Positions 1 through 11,503 of a DNA stretch of 64,000 nucleotides are shown piece after piece; position 1 is the stretch's first letter; every line of letters begins with the position of its first letter. Origin of the DNA: Prunella strophiata (lineage: Eukaryota; Chordata; Aves; Passeriformes; Prunellidae); assembly GCA_036583965.1 (NCBI GenBank), contig JAZBQD010000001.1:28740597-28804596 (forward strand), given 5' to 3'. The position numbers were made by a program, and so were the translations under genes. Below the pieces are notes generated by a model that worked only from the letters and a program-made list of their open reading frames with translations, did no database searches and was not told where the DNA came from.

Positions 1-2240
1 AAAAAAAAAAGTCTGTATGTCTAGCCCCTTCATTCTCTAGCTTTGAAATACATTTAGATATGTACATTTCTTCACCTACACATAGTTCTATAAGAAATTG
101 TAACTTTTAGGTGTTCATTCTGCAAATACTTATGCAGATACTAAAATTCCACATTACAAGATACTGGATGAATGTGAGGCTCTGAAGAGTCCTCTTTATG
201 CACAACATGCTGATTTAATTTATTCCTATCTTTTCATTGAGAACCTGCATTAAACTATTGTAGATAATTTGGACATGGTTTAGATTTTTTTTTTTTTTTG
301 TCACATGGGGCCACTTTGACAACTCCATGATATTAAAAAAGCTACAAAATTTATTGCAGGCTGTTATTTTTTGTTCTCATATGCTTGAACTTAGCTGTGC
401 CAAGTTTCTCAGCATTTCTGAGATTAGCTGAATATATTTTTTCAGATAATTTCTACTTTTATTATGAAGACTTGCAGAAATCTTGTAACCAAAGTATAGT
501 AGGCTATAAATTGGTCACATCCATCTTACCTCTGAAAATGTAAGCTATTTAAGAGTCTGAAAGATCAAAAAATACCCTTTGTGCACTCTTTTGGAAATTC
601 TCAATAAGCTGTGCATGTAATGGATTCAAACCATTTACCAGAGGCAAATAACTCAGACAACTGTACATGAGTAGAGGGGATCTGAAGAGCTCTGTTTTGA
701 GAGCATGTTCCCAAAGTTCTTGTTCTAAAGCTGTGTCTATAGTAGGTGGCATTTATGTCCAGTTTTTTGATAAACTGTGCTTGAAAAGAAGATACTGAAC
801 CCTAACATACCAAAGTAAGAACAGTTGCATAGTGAAAAAGAAAACAGAAAATACCTAGTAAACTGTGTCTGTGCCCCTTTCCTGTCCAGCACACAACTTG
901 ACATTACATTCCCAAAAGTCTGGAAGTCCAGCCAAACCCAAGCTCCTCCTTCAGGCCCATGACTAAGCTGTTATTACTGTGCTTCAGTCTTTATACACTA
1001 ATACGAGTTCAAATGGGTTTTTTCATCCCTGTGGGATGTCTGCAATGCAGACAGAGGTGATAAAGGCAAATACTCTAGGGGAGCAATGCTTGCTTGGTGT
1101 TTGCAGTGGCCTTGGGGTGGAGTCCCAGGTTCTGTGTGGTAGTTACCAGTGGGCTGTGTGACAGGTTGGATCATCCACCACAGAATGGGATTTCATTTCA
1201 CTGAGGTTTTCCAACTACTTTTTATTTGCCTTTGAATCTCATTTGCATATTCACTCTATAGATAATTTCAAGCCAACTAGCAACAAGGTAGATATCAGGA
1301 AAAAAATACTGGTTTAATGCAAAACCATAAGGATACCCAGCATTTAAACTGAATAAGGTTTTAGCACTGATAAAGCCTCCTCTGGCTCCAGGTTGAGCAC
1401 AGAAATTCAGGGTAAAGTGGAGAGGAGAAAAATCCGTTTGGGGTCTCTGAAACATGACTTGTGTTGAAAGGCTGAAGAACCGGTGTTGTTTGTTCCCACA
1501 AAAAGTCACATTAAAAATTTGCAAATATGTAGAAAGCCTCACATGAAGGGCACAGTTTGTCTTCCACTGAATGAGGCCAGTACTGGACTTCAGCTAGGAT
1601 GCTCTAACTGTGAGGCCTTGAAGGTGAGTGCTCTTGATCATTGGAGGACTCTCAGAACAGTGTAGCTGAACATAAACCAAGATTTGCACTGGTGGTCCTG
1701 TCCAGGGACAAGTGAGGAGAACTTCCCAAAGCACCTCCCAGCCTTGTGTTTCTGCTATTGCATATCTGCATGCTAATGCTACAATTCACTCTCTTAAACA
1801 TGCATAATTTATATTTAAAATCCATGCACAATAAACCAGGCCCAAATCCTGTGCAAGTCAGTGAGAGACTTTTATAAACTCATTGAAGTAGACTGATCTT
1901 AGCTATTGCACTGGTCTAAATATTAACTCTGTTTACTAACAATTTAGTATTTGCTTAGTTTGCAGTAAAAATCCTGATAAACCATAATTAGGTGTTTAGC
2001 TTTGAAATTAGTACTGAGAGCATTCCTTTTGAGGAGGAAGGTAAGGTCTGGTTTCCAGCCCTCCACCAGCTGATTTATAGATAAGGTAAAGAGAGAGCTA
2101 CCAGGTCAAACCACACTGGTTTATCAATTCCTCATTTGCACTGATAAGAAGTGAATAATGGAAAATTAAGTGAACCATTTTTTCTCACTTCATAAAAGTA
2201 TTTTGGTTTAGTGTGAAATATTGGTTGTGGAATTTCCATT
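1..2240. other. AT-rich noncoding stretch, no gene recognised
   Basis: The window opens inside an A run, so its left edge cuts a low-complexity tract. A T15 run lies at 285-299. Open frames here are at most 106 codons (minus strand, 1222-1542), overlap a plus-strand frame and show no recognisable domain. An octamer-like ATTTGCAT at 1241-1248 is expected by chance at this length. Apart from a possible ancient repeat fragment at 1838-1893, nothing else is supported. Confidence 0.7.
1838..1893. repeat. Possible ancient amniote interspersed repeat remnant
   Basis: The stretch beginning AGGCCCAAATCCTG and ending near ACTCATTGAAGTA has the flavour of old amniote repeats carrying 'ggccca(a)at...cattgaagtcaat' words. 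The plus-strand segment at 18857-18908 carries the complementary-looking end (a TTTGGCCCTA word). This is recognition by wording only. A consensus alignment would be needed to name a family, and chance resemblance is possible. Confidence 0.22.
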
Positions 2241-2244
2241 CATA

Positions 2245-2360
2245 CTTGGAAGTGTTTGAGATCTGATTGGACAAAATCATAGTAAACCTGGTCCATCTTT
2301 GAGCAGGAGGTTGGACTTGGTGACTTCCCAATGTCCCCATTGAATTTAATCATAGGGTTA
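2245..2360 (+). mobile_element. CR1-type LINE 3'-end fragment
   Basis: The plus strand reads like the terminal part of CR1 non-LTR retrotransposons: a CTTGGAAGTGTTTGAGA segment, then CCTGGTCCATCTTTGAGCAGG, then GGTTGGACTTGGTGACTTCC, then a decayed tail TTTAATCATAGGG that stands where CR1 carries its short ATTCTATGATT-like 3' repeats. Only the last hundred-odd bases are present, consistent with the severe 5' truncation usual for CR1. The many differences from the usual wording indicate an old copy. No reverse-transcriptase coding part is visible. Confidence 0.75.
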
Positions 2361-2364
2361 TTTA

Positions 2365-5300
2365 TGAAAATTAACTAAATTGTCATGCTCTGCAATAAAA
2401 GATCACTGTTGTTTAAGATCTGTCTCCCAGCTCTAATATCTACCATAATCCTTCCTCACTATGCTTTTAAATAAAAACATAAAAGTAGAAGCAAACAGGC
2501 ATTTATTACAACATCAAACACAGAAAAAGCCCCCCCTAAACTTACCACCTGTCAAAATGTCCCTGCACAAACACTTTCTGTAAAAAGGTAGCTTCATTTA
2601 ATCTATATTTTAAAAAATTAATCAAATAACTTTTTCCTCCAAAGGAATTTTCTCCAGGAAAATGTTTCAACAAGTTGTTCAGCTGAAAAAGCAAAAGTTG
2701 AAGCAAATACCTGAAGTGGAAGCTTTTCACTTTGCAATGGCTTGAACTTGTTCTGCAAGAATTTGTTTGGAAATGTTTCAAAAGCCTAATTTACCCAAAA
2801 TGAAAATTTATTTCTTGGTGTTTCTGGTTTGAAATTCCAAAAATTTTCACATCTGCCAAATGTATAAATATTTCAACTCCCTTTCCCAGTTTTAACAGAA
2901 CCTTGTTTCCCTGTTTCTCAAAAATGAAAATGTGTTTTCTGATAAATGACATGCCTAATTAGAGAAGGCTTTCAAGGTCTGAGCAGAGGCTGGAATGGTG
3001 TCATGGAAATGGGAAAGGCTCTGGCTGTTGAGGAGAAAGTGACTGTCAGGGGTGTCAACTGCTGTGTCTCTCCCTCCCTTTTCCTTTGAAGTTACTGTCC
3101 AGAGGAGGAAGCTGGCAAACAGCAAAAGCAGTGAGCAAGAGCAAATGGCTGAAGGCAGATCAGCAGCTTCTGCTGGCAGCAGCCCCTCCTTGCTTTCCTG
3201 GTTGTCCCAGGACAGTCAGTAGATTGTGAGAGCACAAATCCAGCCCAGGGGCCCCTCTCATTTTCCTGCTGTCAGCATGCACCACACAGTCCTGCCTGTC
3301 CCTCCCATTGTATCACCTCCCTCAAGAAATTAAGGTACTAAATGGAAGTTAATCCCTATTCCATTTCCCTGCTATAGCACAAATACTGGTGGTATTCTAC
3401 TGTATCTGGTTTATATCAATAAATGCAGAAGGAGCCTTACATATTTGGATAGGTCTCCTTTCATAGCTGTAGGTCTACTATGAGATATGAGCAGAGTTTC
3501 TCAGACAACTGTTGTCCTCTGTGCCTGGTAGGATTGTAGATATCCTTCAGACTGCTTGAGAGAGAAAATAGAAGCAGGAGAGAAGGCAGCACTGCATGGA
3601 TCAGGAACACAGGACTGTGCTGTGCTGGTACAGGGAATGTCAGCTTCATAGACATGAGGCTTGGGGTAAACTTAGTGTAAACTTCATTCCTTAACATTTC
3701 ATATTTTATACTATAACTTACCAGTCATGTTTCTGATAGAATATTTTTACTTAAAGAGGCATTTTGCAGCTTTGTAGAAGCTTTTTTTTTTAAGACAAAA
3801 AAATTGAGAAAAAAAGTTTTTAAGACTTTTTTCCAAATTTCCTTCATTTGGCAGGAAAGCTAAAATGTTTTTATAGTAATTAGAGAAAACAATGAATAAG
3901 CCTTTTATTTCAGAGCCTGGTCAGTGCCAAATTATTAGCTAAAGCAATAAAGCTATATACAGGCACTTAAATTGAAACATTTGGGGATTTCAACAGCAGA
4001 CATTTGGAAATGACATAATCTTGATAACTAGTTTATTCTCAGATTTCTGACTGATTTTCCACAAGAAACTTGCTACTCTTTGTTTCTAACTCATTCCCTG
4101 ACTGTATAGAAATGTGCATAAGAGTACATCAGCACCTTCTGAGATCTTCTGTATTATTGAACCCTGTAAATAATTTATTTTTTTTTTTAATTTTGGAGAG
4201 AAATGACACATTTCAACTAGTTTTCAACACAGTCTCAAGCTATAATCTTGGAAATGAGCTCAGGGTAACCCTGAACATTTCCCAGGCTCACATACAAAAT
4301 AGTGGTTTCAAGTCAATTTCTAGTTTTAAACCACATTGCAGGTGTGCAGCTATAGTTAAAACTCTGCAGCAGCCCAGGCAAATGGATACTTGCAGCTGAG
4401 CCAGGCTGCCCTGGCAGCCAAGAACACCCAGCCCAGGTGCACACTCAGCCCTCCCAAACACTGCCCTGTCAGCCTTACAGTTCAAGGAAAGGAGACCCTC
4501 AGAAGGCTTCATGACAGCAGAGATAGCTTCTGACATGATTTTATACAGAAGTCATGTTTCTCTTATTCCTGATTACACAGCTGAAAAAATTAGAAGAGCA
4601 AAAAGTGGGGAAGAGAAAGGTTACTTTCAAATAAATGGCAAACAAGAAGGCTTTCCTAGAAGATCAAAGAGGACTCACAATTTAAGTAGAAAGATGTCTT
4701 TGATTTAAATAGTTTTAAGAAACAAAATGTAATACTAGTCATTCCAGACCTGCATTTTGTATTTCCTCTTTTTTCTATTTCTTCTATAACAGGTTGGACC
4801 TCTCCTACTTGAAACAGACTTCTGTAAACTCCAGCAAAGGAGATTCAATAGACTAGAATATAAAGACAAACTTCACTGCTGTCTTCATAAGTTGTCTCAA
4901 AAATCATGAAAAAAATCTTCCTGTTATGTCAGCTGTCTCAAGGCCAGATTATCTGTACAATTTGTGTGAGGACAAACCAGCACCAAAATAGTTGCAGTGG
5001 CTTTTGTGCTGCACTTGCCACTGGTCAAAGTGTTTGCACAAAACATGGGAAAGAGGAAAATCAAATCAAGCCCATGAATTGTCCAGTTTCCTTGAAAATA
5101 ATTCCTTGTATAAATAGAGGGCCTCATCCCTGTCCTGAGGTGTGTGATGGGAAGTATGTATTTGCCTGCATATCACCTGCCACAGGCACGTGCCTTTCTC
5201 AGGGAAGGTGGTATCCATATCTCCTGAGGCACCATAGAGTGCTGTTACACAAATGAAACTAACCATACTGTGGTTTTACAGCAGGCTAGTCATTTTTGTA

Positions 5301-5845
5301 CTAGTGACTCAAAATTTCTCTCCATTTTTAGCTCATTTAAGTATATTACACAGTTGTATCCTATGTGATATCATGTGGTCCTCAAATATGTAGGTGAAGC
5401 CCTCAAGAGGGGATAGAGACCTGTCTCAATGCTATATGAAGTTTTCTTGAGGTGACTTGCAGGGGAGTGTCAAAGCCTGACTTCTATGTTTTTCTGCAGC
5501 TTTTTTTTTCTTTCAGCTTTTCTCCAGTATCTGTAGTCACACTGCCCTCTCAGCTTTTTGCCATTTTGAAATTCTGCTAGATTCCTTATCCTAGACTCAT
5601 CTGATCTTCTAAGACATGACCAAAAGCTTCTTGTCAATCCCTGCTTAGAGTCTCCTCATTTTCTTAGAGCCCACAGAAGACAGGGCTGTCTGACTAGATA
5701 GCATGGCACTCAAGGTCTGGGAGCCAGATGTCCTGCACTGGCAGGGAGAAGAAGGATAAAGTAGGTTGTAAAGGTGGATATTTTATGCCAGCAACTATCA
5801 GCCTCAGCAAATATGATGAGCTCTTTCAGTCATCCAGAAGTTGTT
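2365..5845. other. AT-rich noncoding stretch, no gene recognised
   Basis: Open frames here reach 116 codons (4906-5256, plus) and overlap minus-strand frames at 4924-5127 and 5066-5266; none shows a known domain. A segment at about 2640-2940 is unusually rich in GAAAAT/ATTTTC words. Pyrimidine tracts ending in CAG at 5495-5517 resemble splice acceptors but lead into no convincing exon. Nothing else is supported. Confidence 0.65.
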
Positions 5846-5847
5846 GG

Positions 5848-5868
5848 CATAGCACCATGTACAGCACT
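5848..5868 (+). promoter_or_regulatory. RE1/NRSF (REST)-like binding site
   Basis: The sequence AGCACCATGTACAGC (5851-5865), preceded by CAT, closely follows the REST/NRSF recognition element, whose core pairs an AGCACC half with a GGACAG half at canonical spacing. Against the 17-position pattern NTYAGMRCCNNRGMSAG, 13 of 15 specified positions match. The misses are the T at position 2 and the first G of the right half (T here). REST recruits corepressors to silence neuronal genes in non-neuronal cells. Occupancy is inference; no neighbouring gene is visible. Confidence 0.4.
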
Positions 5869-6479
5869 GACAGAGTTACTGCTTCTATTGCTATTTCTGC
5901 TGTTCTGCAGTGAAAGCTATGCTTATTACTAACAGTCTGACTTTTCAGACACTGCTAACACTCCTCTTAAACTTTAAAAAAAGTGGTCTCTCTTGCTGCT
6001 GTTGTTTACAGAAGTCTCCTAAGCAGCAAGTCTTAACTGTAATTTTATGGTTGGTTTGTGATAAATTATTTCCTTTCATACTCTATTGGATTTATTTAAA
6101 TAGAAGGTAGGAGACACTACAGAACTACAAAGTAGTGGTATGAACATGAGACTACTGGAAAGTTTTGGGTGGGGTCTTTTTACATACTGACATATATAAG
6201 TAAATAATACAATGTTCTCCTCTATAGGTGCTTGAGGTAGAATATATCCAATATTAGTGGGTACAGCTAACATGGCTGTAGTGCCTGTGCTGAGCTCACA
6301 ATGTGACTCACATGTTGTGTTTGTTTGCAAAGTTGGAGAAGAGAAGGGGCATTTTTTTCCAACATTAACGTAATTTTAACTCTCATCTGCTTTCTTCTGA
6401 GCTCCCATTCCTGATTCAGCACGCATGAGTCTGCTAATGAAATCCAGATGTCAGACGAAAAAACAATAAGCTCTCCCAC

Positions 6480-6490
6480 CCTTCTGGTGG
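6480..6490 (-). promoter_or_regulatory. CTCF-like core motif, weak
   Basis: CCTTCTGGTGG matches the reverse-orientation CTCF core CCMYCTRSTGG at 10 of 11 positions. The GC-rich 3' extension that strong sites carry is absent. Cores of this quality occur by chance, so the call rests partly on the opposite-strand core about 100 bp downstream. Confidence 0.2.
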
Positions 6491-6586
6491 ATCAGGTTTC
6501 TTAGAGAATGGAAAAAAAAAAGAATCAGGAAAGATTCCTAGAATGTCTGAAACTTTAGATTTCAGTGTGTGTTCAGAGAGCAGAGG

Positions 6587-6598
6587 GCAGCAGGGGGA
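6587..6598 (+). promoter_or_regulatory. CTCF-like core motif, weak
   Basis: GCAGCAGGGGGA matches the CTCF core CCASYAGRKGGC at 10 of 12 positions, inside a G-rich stretch. It lies head-to-tail opposite the weaker core at 6480-6490. Binding is inference. Confidence 0.22.
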
Positions 6599-8796
6599 TG
6601 GTTTGAAGGTAAAATTGATAGCAAATCAAGACTCTTGGTGCAAACGTGAGAAGAAATTGAGTGTTTATGTTATCAGTTACTCTGAGCTTTAAACAGATCC
6701 AGTATATCCCAAAGTCAGTGCTACTACTGAAGAATTACTGAAAAATGACATAATTCATTAATAACAAATAATTAAAGTGGTGTCTTCTGTACTTCCAATG
6801 ACAGTAGGATGCATCAGGGTTTGTTTTGACTTTGAGAGGAGTCTATCTCTAGGCACAGGTGAGGCATTGCAAGCTTTCCTCATTTCAGCTATATTTGACT
6901 TAAGCCAAGTCACAAAGTGCTGCTTTGCTGCAAGAAGTCTCCTTTGTGACTGAAAGCAGAGTGGTTGACAGCAGTGGCCTCCTCTCAGTGGTTACACCTC
7001 TCCCAGGTCTGCCTGACCATGGTGCTTGCAGACCTGGGCACATTCTGCCTCTGCTGCAGGCCACTGGCCAGGCTACTTGTGATGCAAAAGTCCTGTAACA
7101 CTACTTGTTGAGATGTAATCTGTAGATTTAGGATTTTTAAATGCCACAGCTTCACATCTTGCAATATTGCACTCTTTTCTGTGGAGCACTGTGATTAAAC
7201 CTGTTGTGATAGAGGTAAATCCTGCAATTGTCAAATGGCACAGTTGCTCATGGATGCTGCTCAGTAGTAGTTTAGCATCTGCACAGGCTCCAGAGCTCTC
7301 TGCTGTCAGACTGAACAGAGCTGTTGAAATTTGTGCCTCCTACAAAGGGAACTGCTCTGTAACTACAGACCCTTCAAAGTACACATTCACTACTATGTAT
7401 TTGCCCCAGGTTATCAAGCTGTTCATTATTCATGAGCTGCTCTTATCTGAACTGCAGCTCACAGTGGTCATAACTTGTGATGATGGATGGTTAAGAGCTG
7501 GTTCCAGTGTGCAGACTTTGCATTGGAGCCTGTGTTGTTTTAACCAGTTCCTCTGGTAGTTGAACACAGGGATTCTACAGGATGACTGTGCACAGAAACC
7601 ACAGTGGGGACCAGTGGCAGAGTGTGCTCTTGAGGGGGGCAGGCTGAATGATCCTTTCCTGAAGGATACAAACCACCTCAGTGCAATCTCTTGGACCTTG
7701 CCATTCTTTTACATGAGGAAGAGCAGTATTTTATGAAAGCACCACTCTTCATAAACATTTCTTATCACATCTTTTCTTTCTGCCTCATAGTTGTCTCTGT
7801 TACAAGCCCCTGATACATTTGATGTCTGATAAGGGCCAAAAGCAGAAGCTATAGAGATAAGAGCCAGGGAAGTGAGAGAAGTGAGAAGATAGCTGTTGCC
7901 TGAAGACTGCCAGCTGTTGAAAAACAATCAGAGGGCACTATAGAGCATCACCCTAAGGTAACTTAAATAAAGACTGCAGCTCTGATCTCTGTCTGTGCAG
8001 GAAACCTACTTATTTCAGTAGGAACTGAAGACAGATAGAAGCAACTTTGGATGGTCAGCCTTCAGAAACAGGCTGTTGTCTCACTGCAGCAGAAATTATT
8101 GGAGGACATTTAGAGAGGTCTGACCCTGCTGACCCCATGTTCTGCATCATGTCATACCTTCTCTTTATCTCACCTCCATTCTTGAGATTCTTACCTAATC
8201 AATTAGTCTCCTTATCCAGCTGCTAAAGGTAAATCCCTCATTTATTGTCCAGAGTATCTACAATCAATATTTTGACCCACTCTTTCCAAGGTGCCTTCCA
8301 TTGGTGTGAGAGAATTAAGGCTGAAGAATGGATATTTAGCACAGCAAAACAGAAGGGGAATGGAAAGCACAGCTCTCATATTCCCTGTATACAGTTCCCA
8401 GAAACACAAGCCTTATCTAACTTTTTCAAGCTCAACCTTTTTCCACTATTTTCTCTTTTAATCTCCAGTGGCTGTCATGTCATTCATCACTGCCATTTTA
8501 TTAATCACTCTAGAAAAGATGTTGTTTATCTGCTTATCTTGCAAGTTAAGATACAGTGGTTTCTTCTCTGGATATTTTAACATACCTTGGGTGGTTATAT
8601 TACAGCAAGGAACATAGCCAAAGTGCAGTGAGCAGAACTAGTTAAATGTATAAATTCAGATCTGTGAAAAAGCAATTTAAAGTTGTTGAAAAAGTCCAGA
8701 TTATGTTTTAGTAGGATTCCATGTCAGGCTTAGCTAGCAGTTGAATAACCAGCAGTAAATATTCACTGCCTCCTTGTAAAGTTGATTTATTCCATA

Positions 8797-8837
8797 CTGA
8801 TTCTTAAAAAAAAAAAAAAAAAAAAATCCTGATTCTT
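8797..8837. repeat. A21 run flanked by a 9-bp direct repeat
   Basis: An uninterrupted run of 21 A (8806-8826) is bracketed by CTGATTCTT at 8797-8805 and again at 8829-8837, with only TC intervening on the right. This looks like a target-site duplication around an insertion consisting of little more than a poly(A) tail. Alternatives are chance or slippage expansion of a short A run. Confidence 0.5.
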
Positions 8838-9683
8838 TCTTACTTAACATAGAGATAAATAACTGAATTTGGACACTGTAAAAAGTAGCATTCTTTACAT
8901 GTCCATAACACACATCATCTGTCAGCTGATTTTTCTTTTAAGCCCTCCCTGATTCCTTTATTTACTGTTGGAGAAAATTATGTGGACTGCTCAGATAAAC
9001 ATCCAGCAGAATACAGAACTGGAAGAGCTGGTGTTCCACCACATATGAGCTGAGCCTTTTCTGCTAATGGAGCATCACTTCATACAGGTAGAACTAAACA
9101 TCTAGCCTACAGAACAAAACATTCTATTTTCATTTCATTTATGATCAATTTGTGGGAAAGGAGTCTGGTTTTAGTTTGATCTGAACAGTCTGGTACAGTT
9201 TTAACCTACAGTTGGGTTACCAGTATTCTGATATTCAGGGTTTTTTTGCTTAACTATGGCTGGTTACTAAATTCCTATGATACTGTTCTTTACAACAAAA
9301 ATAGCATTTTTAATTTTCCAGAAGTATGGGACCAAGAAATATGTTTGCTCAAATTTTTGTAAAAAGTGAAGACAGCTGAAAACAATCCATTAAAGATCTG
9401 TAGGTAGAAAGATTTAAAGAAGAAATTGTCATGCACTCAGTTCTCTTCAAAATCTAGTCTAACGTACTTTTGCATTCATATATAAATCAAGAAATGAGGT
9501 GCTCAGCACATCCATATTAAACTTCTAAAGCTGAAAACCCCCTGGTGTTTGCAAACCTCCCCACACTTTTCATATTAAATACCACTTTTATTCTCCCTGT
9601 TACTCTTCAAAACACAGGTGCTTTACAGGAGACCTTCCGCATGCCTCCAGAATATTAAATAAAAAAACAACAAACCTGCTGAG

Positions 9684-9930
9684 GCTAGCAGGGATCTGGG
9701 GAGATCAGCTAATCCAACCCCCTGCCCAATACTCAGGTGTTGAGTATCTCCAAGGATAAAGGCACCACAACCCCCTTGGACATCCTGTGTCAGTGCTCAG
9801 TCACCCTAAACCAGCTCTTCTTATATTTAAAAGGAATTTCTGGTATTTCAATTTGTGCCTTTTGGAGCAGATCTCCTCTGCCACTGGATACCAGTGAAAA
9901 GTGTTTGACTCTGTCTTTAGTCTCCCCTGT
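9684..9930 (-). mobile_element. CR1-type LINE 3'-end fragment, reverse orientation
   Basis: Read on the plus strand this is the antisense of a CR1 3' end. It holds GGAGATCAGCTAATCCAACC, then CCCCTGCCCA, then GAGTATCTCCAAGGATAAAG, CACCACAACCCCCTTGGACA, CAGTGCTCAGTCACCCTAAA, then TTTCAATTTGTGCC and a CCACTGGATACCAGTGAAAA block. The order matches the familiar avian CR1 tail. Roughly 40 bases that normally separate the CCCCTGC block from the TATCTCC block are missing, so there is an internal deletion. Two overlapping open frames (9737-9979, 9901-10284) are by-products of this repeat and its flank. Confidence 0.85.
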
Positions 9931-11423
9931 GCTACATACCAGCTACACAACACAAAATCTGGGGAGCCTTTTGAATTAAAAACTAGTCACACTGAGCAGG
10001 TTTTCACTGTGAGGGAAGATGGGGTGGCCACCTTTTTGCCATCTGAGATGCAAAGTCTAACAAGGTGGATGCTAAAAGATGTGATTCATAGGATGTCACT
10101 TGGACCTAAACTCTGGCTGTGCTTAAAACAGTTGCATTTTCCATGCCACAGTGCAATGTCATGGAGAGAATTAGGTTGCATGCATTGCAACATGCAATTT
10201 CCACTTCTGGAAGTAGCATCTTCAGAGCTACCATCCTACCAGTTCCATAAAACAGAAACTAAGATGTGTGGTCATGACAGATAATCATGTCTATGAAAAG
10301 CAGCTTTTTGTCCCTCAAATACACTCTGGGGAAAAAAACCAGTCAAGTCAATGAATTGAGAGAATTTTGCCCATCTAAGTAGCTGACATGGAAACTTCTC
10401 TGGAGGCAGACAGTGCATTTCAGATTCTGGGGGCAATGAATCTCTGAATGCATTGGATTAAAACATGCAGAAACAATGATATAGAGTACACATTTTAACT
10501 GCCTCAAATACCATTTTCTCTGTTCCAATTTAATGAGAGAGAATGGAAAGAATGAGAAACTAAAGCAGAACTTCATTTTAAATCAGAATATCTGTATTAG
10601 CTTCAGTATTTTCATCAGCTTCTTGACAGAGAATATTCTTTGCACTGCAGATTTTGTGTTGCAGTGAGACAGTTTGCTATGAGTTCTCCATTTTAAACAT
10701 AACTACAGGACCAGGATTTCCAAGATATCCAGTCCTTCTTTTCCATCTTTGCTGGGTTTCATCTCACCACCTCTCTAAACTTGCAGCAGTGTTTTGTGTG
10801 CTAGGCTTTAAAGGTCAAAGCAGGCAAGCCCAACGTGGTCAGCCCTCAAAGACAAATGAGCATGATTCTGTTAGGATGCATCTGTTTGTAATATTGGATT
10901 ATCTGGTCCACAGTATCAAACAGGAAAAGCCAGAAGATGCTGTCAGCTGAGAGTTTCAGTTGGTATGGCACTCTGATTTGATATAGCTGGCGTGTTCATG
11001 TGATGTAAGGAATTCAAAATCACAATGATTATGCCAATCTTGAGTTGTCAGGAGGGCAAGGCAACTTCTTTGAACAATTACTGTACCTTTTACTTTTCCA
11101 TGCATTTCCTTATAAACCAAACATTTCTCCTTTTGTCCAATGGCACTCCCTAGAAACCTGTCTGCTTCTTTCTGATCCAAGGCTGGTGATACAAGTTTGG
11201 AATACCTGTATCTCAGCTGACTCCAAGAGCCTTGGCTCAGTTGTGGGGCAGTGCTGCAGAGCTGGCCTGTGGCAGATGCACACTCTGTTCCCAGCATTTT
11301 ACTACCCACTTAGATCCTTGGAAGTAGTAAACTTTCTGCTTGTTTTTGCACAGCTGACCTAATTGCTCAGAGAACTAAATTAGAGTAGGCTTTTCTTTTT
11401 CTTTTTAATGACTAGTCTTGATT

Positions 11424-11503
11424 AAAAACAACCAAAAAAAAAAAAAAAAAACAAAAAACAAACAAACCCAAGCCAAAAAAAAAAAACCAAACCAAAAAAC
11501 CCC
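11424..11503. repeat. A-rich low-complexity tract with CAAAC/CCAAA words
   Basis: Two long A runs are separated by ACAAAAAACAAACAAACCC and followed by CCAAACCAAAAAACCCC. This interrupted-A pattern is common in avian noncoding DNA and recurs at 39255-39298. It is complementary in flavour to the GTTTG-rich tracts at 31032-31065 and 31117-31140. Confidence 0.85.

Larger units (their letters stand above)
5870..9680. other. Noncoding stretch with a GC-richer patch, no gene recognised
   Basis: This holds the 130-codon plus-strand frame 7167-7559 and the 111-codon frame 8245-8580; neither has recognisable domains. Two CTCF-like cores lie at 6480-6490 and 6587-6598, and a 21-base A run with flanking 9-bp repeats lies at 8797-8837. 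A moderately GC-rich patch around 6940-7080 contains almost no CpG. No RNA gene or exon is supported. Confidence 0.65.

Noticed and set aside
1241..1248. Octamer ATTTGCAT, with others near 33327 and 61933
   Set aside because: About two perfect 8-mers are expected by chance in 64 kb on both strands.
5811..5872. C-box-like ATGATGA followed about 55 nt later by CTGA, suggesting a C/D snoRNA
   Set aside because: The flanks do not form a terminal stem and no C'/D' pair is visible. The interval instead contains the RE1-like site.
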